Origin: Ponticoccus alexandrii
Lineage (GTDB): Bacteria; Pseudomonadota; Alphaproteobacteria; Rhodobacterales; Rhodobacteraceae
Direction of reading: 5' to 3'
Length of the DNA stretch: 64,000 nucleotides
Assembly (NCBI RefSeq): GCF_016806125.1
Contig: NZ_CP047166.1
Coordinates: 2,356,001 to 2,420,000 of the forward strand
The notes under the pieces are model-generated. The model saw nothing but the letters and a program-made list of their open reading frames with translations, did not search any database and had not been told where the DNA came from. Shown here in pieces: positions 56,996 through 64,000 of this stretch; positions within the stretch are counted from its first letter, which is position 1; each line of letters starts with the position of its first letter. The position numbers and the translations under genes were made by a program.

Positions 56996-58465
56996 CTACC
57001 CGGCGTAGGCCCGCAGCACGCTTTCGGTCCCGTCGCGCCAAAGCGCCGTCAGCGCCTGCGCGAAGGCCTTTGAAAAGCGCGCGTCATCGGCAAGGCTGCC
57101 GTAGAAATGCCGCTGCTCCAGCCAGGCCTGCGGGGTATCCCTGGCCGCCTGCGCCGCCCTGACCAGATCCTCCCAGACCGGGTCGTTCGGTTCAATGGTA
57201 GAGCCATCCTCGCGCACACCCGTACACATCCGCGCCCAGAGTGCCTGTGACAACGCAAGCCCGTCCAGCGGAGCACCCGCCTTCACCGCATCGCGGATCA
57301 CCGGCAGAACCGCGCCGGTGTGGCGCGAAGACCCGTCGAAGGCGACGCGCCGCACGGTGTCCGCGATTTTCGGGTTGGAAAAGCGCTCGTCCAGCAGATC
57401 GACATAGGCGGCGGGCGTCATGCCGGGCACGTCGTGGACATGGGGCGCCACCTCTTCAAGCGCGATCTTGCGGAACAGGTTCCGGATCAGCGGATGCGCC
57501 ATGGTCTCGTGGATGGTCCTGATGCCGAGGATTTCGGCGGGGGCGGCAATGACCTGATGACCGCCGTTCAGCATCCGCAACTTCATCGCCTCGTAGTCGT
57601 GTACGAGGTCAGAGATCGTGGCCCCCGCCTCTTCCCACGCGGGGCGACCGGCGCAGAACTTGTCCTCGATCACCCACTGGCGAAAGTTCTCGTGCGTGAC
57701 GGGCGCGGCGTCGCCGATGCCCATCTCTTGCACCAGTTCCAGCTCCCTGGGGCCGGTGGCGGGGACGATGCAATCCACCATGGAATTCGGGAAGGTCGCG
57801 TTCTCGGCGATCCATGCCGCCAAATCGGCGTCGATGAGCCGCGCGAGGCCGAGGATGACCTCCTGCAACTTGGTGCCGTTGCCGGGAAGGTTGTCGCAGC
57901 TCTGGCAGGTGAAGGCGCCGTGCCCCGCGGCGCGCCGCCGCGCCAGCGCCGCGACCATGGCACCAAACGCCGTGCGGGGGCTGTCGGGATTGGCCACGTC
58001 ATGGCGGATGTCGGGGTGCGAGGGGTCGAAGGCCTTGGTGGCCGGGTCGAGGAAATAGCCGCCCTCAGTCACCGTCAGCGCCACGATGCGGATCGCCGGG
58101 TCGGCCATCTGCGCAATCAGCGCGCCGTTGCCCTCTTCGATGGGGACATACCCGATCATGGAGCCGACCACTTCGGCGGAGGAGCCCTTAGGGTCCAGTT
58201 CGATCAGCGTGGTCAGGTAGTCCTGTGCCGCCAGACGCTCGCGCTGCGCGGCGTCGAAGACCCGCACGCCCGCGCCGATGATGGCCCAGTCCTGCGCCTT
58301 GCCCGCCATCATCAGCCGGTGCAGGTACCACGCCTGATGCGCGCGGTGAAAGTTGCCGAGACCGATGTGGACGATCCCCGGGGTCAGGCCCGCGCGGTCA
58401 TAGGTCGGGACGGTCACACCCTCGGGGAGATCCCCGAGATTGGCGTTGCAAAGCTTGATCGGCAT
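56996..58465 (-). CDS. mtlK: Mannitol 2-dehydrogenase
   Basis: 489 residues from MPIKLCN, the long-chain polyol dehydrogenase length. It oxidises D-mannitol to D-fructose with NAD+. Visible family parts: the Rossmann start GIVHIGLGNFHRAHQAWYL, the ALTVTEGGYF segment, SCDNLPGNG, VDCIVPATG, and the substrate-binding helix ending KLRMLNGGHQVIA with the catalytic Lys. Last gene of the smo operon, 50 bp after smoS. ATG 58528 would overrun the gap and lacks support. Confidence 0.93.
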   Translation of the reverse strand: MPIKLCNANLGDLPEGVTVPTYDRAGLTPGIVHIGLGNFHRAHQAWYLHRLMMAGKAQDWAIIGAGVRVFDAAQRERLAAQDYLTTLIELDPKGSSAEVVGSMIGYVPIEEGNGALIAQMADPAIRIVALTVTEGGYFLDPATKAFDPSHPDIRHDVANPDSPRTAFGAMVAALARRRAAGHGAFTCQSCDNLPGNGTKLQEVILGLARLIDADLAAWIAENATFPNSMVDCIVPATGPRELELVQEMGIGDAAPVTHENFRQWVIEDKFCAGRPAWEEAGATISDLVHDYEAMKLRMLNGGHQVIAAPAEILGIRTIHETMAHPLIRNLFRKIALEEVAPHVHDVPGMTPAAYVDLLDERFSNPKIADTVRRVAFDGSSRHTGAVLPVIRDAVKAGAPLDGLALSQALWARMCTGVREDGSTIEPNDPVWEDLVRAAQAARDTPQAWLEQRHFYGSLADDARFSKAFAQALTALWRDGTESVLRAYAG

Positions 58466-58515
58466 GGTGCCCTCTGTCGTCTGGCCGGGGACCGCTGGCA
58501 CCCCGGGAGGGGCGG

Positions 58516-59285
58516 TCAGCTCATCCACTGACCGCCGTCCACGTTGTAGGTTTGCGCGACCACGTAGTCGCTGTCGGAAGAGGCGAGGAAGACCGCCATG
58601 GGCGACAGGTCGTCCGGCGTGGCGTAGCGGCCCGCGGGCACTCCCGCCTCGACTTCGCGCTTTTTCTGGCCGGGTTCCTTGCCTTCGAGTTTCGCGAACA
58701 TCGCGTCGACGTGGACCCAGTGTTCGCCGTCGACGACGCCCGGCGCGATGGCGTTCACATTGATGCCGTGGCGGATCAGGTTCAGCCCCGCCGATTGCGT
58801 CATCGAGATCACCGCCGCCTTGGTCGAGCAGTAGACGAGCACGAGCGCCTCGCCCCGCCGCCCGGCCTGAGAAGCCATGTTGATGATCTTGCCGCCATGG
58901 CCCTGCGCGATCATCTGGCGGGCCGCCGCCTGCATGGTGAAAAGCGTGCCCGCGACGTTGATGGCATAGAGCCGGTCATAGCTGTCGCGGGTGATGTCCA
59001 CGGTCTGCGCCGCGTCGAAGACGGCGGCGTTGTTGACGAGGATGTCGAGCTTGCCCGCCCTGTCCACGACCTGCGCGAGACCTGCGTCGATGCTGTCCTG
59101 CCGCGTCACGTCGAGGGGCACCGCATAGGCCCCCTGCCCCAGTTCCGCCGCCGTGGCCTCTGCCGCCGCGCGGTCGATGTCGCCGATGGCCACCGTCGCG
59201 CCCTCGCGCAGGTAGGCCGCGGCAAAGCCCTTGCCGATGCCGCGGGCGGCACCGGTGATCAGGGCGGATTTGCCGTCCAGCCGTT

Positions 59286-59289
<4 letters not shown>
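58516..59289 (-). CDS. smoS: Sorbitol dehydrogenase (SDR)
   Basis: 257 residues, classical SDR: cofactor motif [17 protein letters not shown], and catalytic Tyr/Lys in [10 protein letters not shown], with the catalytic Ser at MASQAGRRG. It oxidises sorbitol to fructose (and galactitol to tagatose in the Rhodobacter sphaeroides enzyme). Its start overlaps the smoK stop by 4 nt. The order smoE-F-G-K-S-mtlK matches that organism. Confidence 0.93.
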
Positions 59290-60290
<1,001 letters not shown>

Positions 60291-60361
60291 CTCGTTTCCT
60301 CCCTAATGGGTTGTCCGGGGACCGCGCCGCAGGCCTGTCGCCGGGCGCGGGTCGCGGTGTG

Positions 60362-61192
60362 TTACTTCACGGCGCCGAAGGTCAGGCCCCGGACGAGTTG
60401 CTTCTGGCTGAACCAGCCCATGATCAGGATCGGCGCGATCGCCATGACGGATGCCGCCGAGAGTTTCGCGTAGAACAGCCCCTCGGGGGACGAGTAGCTG
60501 GCGATGAAGGCCGTCAGCGGGGCCGCCTTGGCCGCGGTCAGGTTCAGCGTCCAGAACGCCTCGTTCCAGGCGAGGATGAAGTTCAGAAGCAGCGTCGAGG
60601 CGATGCCCGGAACCGCCATCGGCGTCAGGATGTGGATGATCTCTTCCTTGAGGCTGGCGCCGTCCATGCGGGCGGCTTCGAGGATCTCGCCGGGGATCTC
60701 GCGGAAGTAGGTGTAAAGCATCCAGACGATGATCGGCAGGTTGATCAGCATCATCACGATGACCAGACCGAGGCGCGTGTCCAGCAGACCCATCTTGATG
60801 AACAGAAGATAGATCGGATAGAGCACGCCGACCGCCGGAAGCATCTTGGTCGAGAGCATCCAGAGCAGGATGTCCTTGGTCCGGCGCGAGGGCACGAAGG
60901 CCATGGACCAGGCCGCCGGGATGGCGATGATCAGCCCGAGGATGGTAGACCCACCCGCGATGATGACCGAGTTCCACAGGAAACGCGCGTAGTTCGAGCG
61001 CTCCTGCACGACGGCGTAGTTTTCGAGCGTCCAGTCGAAGAACAGGAAGACCGGCGGATCGGCGATGGCCGTGGCCTCTGTCTTGAAGCTGGTCAGGATG
61101 GTCCAGAGGATCGGGAAGAAGATCAGCAGACCCACGGCCCATGCGGCGGCGGTGTTGACGATCTTGCGGTTGGTGGTGACGGCGCGTGCCAT
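60362..61192 (-). CDS. smoG: Polyol ABC transporter permease
   Basis: 276 residues with six membrane helices, the MalG-type size. The EAA loop is EAARMDGASLKEEIIHILTP (near 185-204), which docks on SmoK. The first helix follows KIVNTAAAWAVG. It partners SmoF; 130 bp separate it from smoF, and that gap holds a repeat element. Confidence 0.93.
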   Translation of the reverse strand: MARAVTTNRKIVNTAAAWAVGLLIFFPILWTILTSFKTEATAIADPPVFLFFDWTLENYAVVQERSNYARFLWNSVIIAGGSTILGLIIAIPAAWSMAFVPSRRTKDILLWMLSTKMLPAVGVLYPIYLLFIKMGLLDTRLGLVIVMMLINLPIIVWMLYTYFREIPGEILEAARMDGASLKEEIIHILTPMAVPGIASTLLLNFILAWNEAFWTLNLTAAKAAPLTAFIASYSSPEGLFYAKLSAASVMAIAPILIMGWFSQKQLVRGLTFGAVK

Positions 61193-61220
61193 GGGTCAGG
61201 CCTCCGCTCTTTGGATGTTT

Positions 61221-61298
61221 CGGGTCGCTGCGCGACCCGACCGGCCGGGGGACTGCGTCCCCCGGACCCCCGCGAGTATTTGGACAGAGAAGAAGCGG
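61221..61298 (-). repeat. Intergenic repeat element, copy 6, inside the smo operon
   Basis: Contains hairpin CGGGTCGC/GCGACCCG (61221-61239), hairpin CCGGGGG-ACTGCGT-CCCCCGG (61245-61265) and, on the minus strand, CGCTTCTTCTCTGTCCAAAT with ACTCGCGGGG. It lies between smoF and smoG. Confidence 0.75.
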
Positions 61299-61322
61299 GG
61301 GGGCGGTTTTTTGTGGGCGAGG

Positions 61323-62189
61323 TCAGGCATCGAGGTTCTTCCCCACGATCCGCATCAAGAAGATGGCGACGATATTGGCGAGGATGATGGCGTAGACGCC
61401 GCCCGCGCTGCCGAGACCCACGTTCTGACTTTCCAGCACGCGCTGGAAGATCAGGTAGGTGAGCGTTCTCGTCCCAAAGGAGCCCTGCGTCGTGACAAAG
61501 ATTTCCGCGAAGATCGAGAGCAGGAAGATCGTCTGGATCAGCACGACGATGGTGATGGCCCGCCCGAGGTGCGGCAGGATGATGAAGCGGAATCGCGAGA
61601 GTGCCGGGGCGCCGTCCATCTCTGCCGCTTCGAGCTGTTCGCTGTCGAGCGACTGGATCGCGGTCAGCAGGATCAGCGTCGCGAAGGGCAGCCATTGCCA
61701 CGAGACGATCATGATGATCGAGGTCAGCGAGGCGTTGGACAGCCATTCCACCGGCTGCGCGCCGAAGAACTGCCAGAGGTGGGCGAAGAGGCCGTTGACC
61801 GGGTCCATGAACATGTTCTTCCAGACCAGCGCCGAGACCGTGGGCATCACGAAGAAGGGCGCGATCACGAGGATCCGCACGATCCCCTGCCCCCACATCG
61901 GCTGGTCCAGCAGCATCGCCAGAAGGACGCCGAAGACAACGGTGATCGCCAGCACGCCGCCGACGATCAGCAGGGTCGCCTGAACCGAGGGCCAGAAGGC
62001 CGAAGAGGTGACGAAGCGGACGTAGTTGTCGAGCCCGGCCCAGCCGAGGTCGCCTCCGCGCAGCGGCAGGTACTTCTTGAAGGAAAAGTAGAGCGTCATC
62101 GTCAGGGGCACCAGCATCCAGCCCAGAAGCAGGACGACGGCGGGGGCCATCATGAGACGCGCGGCGGATCGGGAATGCTGTGTGGCCAT
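61323..62189 (-). CDS. smoF: Polyol ABC transporter permease
   Basis: 288 residues from MATQHSRSAARL; GAGGAGG precedes this ATG, so the ATG at 62216 is rejected. MalF-type protein with six membrane helices and EAA loop EAAEMDGAPALSRFRFIILP. Partner of SmoG. It starts 218 bp after smoE, a gap with two stable hairpins. Confidence 0.93.
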   Translation of the reverse strand: MATQHSRSAARLMMAPAVVLLLGWMLVPLTMTLYFSFKKYLPLRGGDLGWAGLDNYVRFVTSSAFWPSVQATLLIVGGVLAITVVFGVLLAMLLDQPMWGQGIVRILVIAPFFVMPTVSALVWKNMFMDPVNGLFAHLWQFFGAQPVEWLSNASLTSIIMIVSWQWLPFATLILLTAIQSLDSEQLEAAEMDGAPALSRFRFIILPHLGRAITIVVLIQTIFLLSIFAEIFVTTQGSFGTRTLTYLIFQRVLESQNVGLGSAGGVYAIILANIVAIFLMRIVGKNLDA

Positions 62190-62330
62190 GACACACCTCC
62201 TCTGATGCGGGGCCATTCAAGCCCCGGCGCGCGGAAAACGGTCGTCGCTGAAAAGAGCGTTTCCGGGACCTTGCCGTGTCACCCGCTCGTCAGAGCCGGG
62301 GCTGCGCCCGGGGGCGTCTGACGGCGGGTG

Positions 62331-62395
62331 TTTCCGGTGGCTCCGGAAACGCTCCGGAGGTGCCGGGGGGCGGCAGGAAAGAACCGCCCCCCGGC
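62331..62395 (-). promoter_or_regulatory. Two hairpins between smoE and smoF
   Basis: Stem 1: GTTTCCGG/CCGGAAAC (62330-62350). Stem 2: GCCGGGGGGCGG/CCGCCCCCCGGC (62362-62373, 62384-62395), 12 bp and very stable, 13 bp after the smoE stop. Such a structure would protect smoE mRNA or attenuate smoF onward, giving more binding protein than permease. Confidence 0.6.
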
Positions 62396-62407
62396 GGGAG
62401 GAGAGGA

Positions 62408-63709
62408 TCAGTAGCCTGCGGCTTCCATCTCGTCCACGGTCAGCGCCTGCGCCTTCTCAAGCGCTTCTTCCGCGGATTGCTGTCCGGCGAGAGCCGCCGA
62501 GAACTCTTGCCCGACCTGCGTCGCGATGCCCGCGAATTCCGGGATCGCCGCGAACTGCACGCCCACGTAGGGCACCGGGTCCACGGTCGGGTTCTGCGGG
62601 TCTGCCGCATTGATCGAGTCCAGCGTCATCTGTGCGAAGGGCACCTTCTGGTACTCGGGGTTCTCGTAGAGCGAGGTGCGCGCGCCCGGCGGCACGTTCG
62701 CCCAGCCCTCGTTCTCGGCCACGAGCTCGATGTAGTCCTTCGAGGTCGCCCACTCGATGAACTCTTTCGCGGCGGCCTCTTTCTCTGTGCCCGCCGGGAT
62801 CGCCAGCGCCCATGCCCAGAGCCAGTTGCCGCGCTTGCCTTTGCCTGCATCGGGTGCCAGCGCAAAGCCCACCTTGTCCGCGACGGTCGAGTCGTCGGGG
62901 TTGGTCACGAAGGAGGCGGCGACGGTGGCGTCGATCCACATGCCGCACTTGCCCTGCTGGAACAGCGCGAGGTTCTCGTTGAAGCCGTTGGTCGAGGCGC
63001 CCGGAGGACCGTAGTTGTTCATCAGGTCGAGGTAGAAGGTCAGCGTCTCGGACCATGCGTCGCTATCGAACTGGGGCGTCCAGTCCTCGTCGAACCAGCG
63101 TGCGCCGAAAGAGTTCGACATGGCGGTCAGGAAGGCCATGTTTTCGCCCCAGCCAGCCTTGCCGCGCAGGCAGACGCCGTAGACTTCGGCATCCTTGTCG
63201 GTCATCGCCGCTGCGGCTTCCTTGATGAAGTCCCAGGTCGGCTCTGCGGGCATTTCCAGACCGGCCGCTTCCATCAGGTCGGTGCGGTACATGATCATCG
63301 AGCTTTCGCCGTAGAAAGGCGCCGCGTAAAGCGTGCCGTCGTAGCTCAGGCCACCGCGCATGGCAGGCAGGATGTCGTCGGCGTCATAGTCTTCGGACAG
63401 GTCGTCCAGCGCCACCAGCCAGTCGTTGGCGGCCCAGATCGGCGTTTCATACATGCCGATGGTCATGACGTCGAACTGACCGCCCTTGGTGGCGATGTCC
63501 TGCGTCACACGGGTGCGGAGGGTGTTTTCCTCCAGCGTGACCCATTCGACCTCGTGGCCGGTCTTTTCGGTGAAATCGGCGGTCAGACCCTGCATCCGGA
63601 TCATGTCGCCGTTGTTGACCGTGGCGATGGTCAGCGTCTCGGCCGTGGCCGCGGTGGCGGCAACGGACACGAGGGCACTCACTGCGTAGAGCGCGCTCTT
63701 CACTTTCAT
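62408..63709 (-). CDS. smoE: Polyol ABC transporter substrate-binding protein
   Basis: 433 residues with a signal peptide (MKVKSALYAVSALVSVAATA, cut after TAATA). Family 1 extracellular solute-binding fold: TIATVNNGDMIRMQGLT, WVTLEENTLRTRV, MTIGMYETPIW. GGGAGG precedes the start. It captures sorbitol or mannitol in the periplasm for SmoFGK. First gene of the operon, just downstream of a promoter. Confidence 0.94.
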   Translation of the reverse strand: MKVKSALYAVSALVSVAATAATAETLTIATVNNGDMIRMQGLTADFTEKTGHEVEWVTLEENTLRTRVTQDIATKGGQFDVMTIGMYETPIWAANDWLVALDDLSEDYDADDILPAMRGGLSYDGTLYAAPFYGESSMIMYRTDLMEAAGLEMPAEPTWDFIKEAAAAMTDKDAEVYGVCLRGKAGWGENMAFLTAMSNSFGARWFDEDWTPQFDSDAWSETLTFYLDLMNNYGPPGASTNGFNENLALFQQGKCGMWIDATVAASFVTNPDDSTVADKVGFALAPDAGKGKRGNWLWAWALAIPAGTEKEAAAKEFIEWATSKDYIELVAENEGWANVPPGARTSLYENPEYQKVPFAQMTLDSINAADPQNPTVDPVPYVGVQFAAIPEFAGIATQVGQEFSAALAGQQSAEEALEKAQALTVDEMEAAGY

Positions 63710-63749
63710 CCAACTTCCTCCCTTGAACTCCTGGATTGGATTGGGAGGC

Positions 63750-63778
63750 AGCTAAGACCATTGGTCGCAGCCAGTCAA
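63750..63778 (-). promoter_or_regulatory. Promoter of the smo operon with palindrome in the spacer
   Basis: On the minus strand TTGACT (63778-63773), 17-nt spacer, TTAGCT (63755-63750). The spacer contains the palindrome GACCA-T-TGGTC (63756-63766). Position, 41 bp before the smoE start, fits. A LacI-type repressor bound there would block RNA polymerase. Confidence 0.6.
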
Positions 63779-63786
63779 TGAATTTC

Positions 63787-63831
63787 TTTACTGGCGTAAA
63801 CTTTTTACTTTCCGCAGCGCAGAAACTTTAC
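63787..63831. promoter_or_regulatory. TTTAC half-site cluster upstream of smo promoter
   Basis: TTTAC (63787-63791), GTAAA (63796-63800), TTTAC (63804-63808), TTTAC (63827-63831). The first two form TTTAC-TGGC-GTAAA. The cluster sits between the lacI-type gene stop and the smo -35, suiting operator or activator sites. Confidence 0.45.
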
Positions 63832-64000
63832 GCGGAGTTCCGCATGACAAGTTTGCCCTCAAAAAGCGTGTCAGTTCTAATTTCAACCCGCTCTCCGCCA
63901 CTTATCAGTTTGATGAGAAGGTCGGCGCTGCGCTCTGCGATCGCAGCATAGTCCTGCGCGACGGTGGTCAGCGACGGACAGGTATAGCGCGCGAAAGGAT
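63828..64000 (-). CDS. LacI-family regulator, C-terminal part
   Basis: Only the last 56 codons are in the window; the gene continues past the right edge. The residues PSLTTVAQDYAAIAERSADLL followed by GGERVEIRTDTLFEGKLVMR are the typical C-terminal segment of LacI/GalR effector-binding domains. Same strand as smo and directly upstream, so it probably controls it in response to a polyol. (The first motif is quoted as PSLTTVAQDYAAIAERS.). Confidence 0.85.
   Translation of the reverse strand, partial: PFARYTCPSLTTVAQDYAAIAERSADLLIKLISGGERVEIRTDTLFEGKLVMRNSA

Overview
The window is a high-GC chromosomal segment of an alphaproteobacterium, almost certainly from the family Rhodobacteraceae (Roseobacter/Rhodobacter group). 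This rests on gene order typical of that family: glyQ, a small membrane gene and glyS followed by a PPDK-like gene; the mcm/pccA/pccB/pccR propionyl-CoA set; a sorbitol/mannitol (smo/mtlK) operon in the Rhodobacter order; hemP; and a CtrA-type TTAA-N7-TTAA box. I cannot name genus or species. No rRNA, tRNA, CRISPR array, transposase or phage gene was seen, so this is mostly core chromosome with short accessory patches.

Layout. 0-4.9 kb: ctaD (cytochrome c oxidase subunit I) with a clear terminator, an unrecognised helical protein, a DUF2244 membrane protein, a GT-A-like protein and yqeY. 5-8.2 kb: carA with a good promoter, then a large membrane glycosyltransferase with an MshEN-like N-terminus, preceded by a 17-bp perfect inverted repeat and a CtrA box. 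8.3-14.6 kb: a GntR regulator, ubiH-like hydroxylase, class V aminotransferase, two overlapping Lrp/AsnC regulators divergent from ilvC, and a hemerythrin. 14.8-25.1 kb: a SPOR/peptidoglycan-binding protein whose trypsin-like domain has lost all three catalytic residues, then glyQ, a DUF6446-like gene, a DUF1206 gene, glyS and a PPDK-like gene. glyS carries an in-frame stretch of about 100 codons with sharply lower GC.

25-33 kb: SleB-type hydrolase, DUF1328 peptide, Ppx/GppA, small exported protein, an endonuclease/exonuclease/phosphatase-fold protein with a TerB/DnaJ protein, VOC protein, nhaA, and a tiny ORF overlapping hemP. 33.3-46.8 kb: the propionyl-CoA to succinyl-CoA route (pccB, pccA, mcm), small conserved-looking genes interleaved with it, and the candidate regulator pccR separated from divergent pccB by an MFS exporter; TTGCAAA half-sites lie before both pccB and pccR. 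46.9-55.1 kb: amidase, lipoprotein, gatC-gatA, ceramidase-like protein, UPF0173 hydrolase, a second GT-like protein and an Asp-box repeat protein. 55.1-56.9 kb: a flavin monooxygenase and an orphan small ORF among AT-rich DNA. 57-64 kb: the polyol ABC importer (smoEFGK) with sorbitol and mannitol dehydrogenases, preceded by the 3' part of a LacI-family regulator.

An intergenic element (core CTTCTTTGGTCC..CAAATACCTCGGGGG, usually ending in a GGGGGC/GCCCCC hairpin) recurs downstream of genes and once inside the smo operon. I found no complete unknown multi-gene system. The most unusual signals are the low-GC segment inside glyS, the catalytically dead exported protease, the PPDK-like protein with an altered ATP-grasp half, and the small-gene set embedded in the propionyl-CoA locus.
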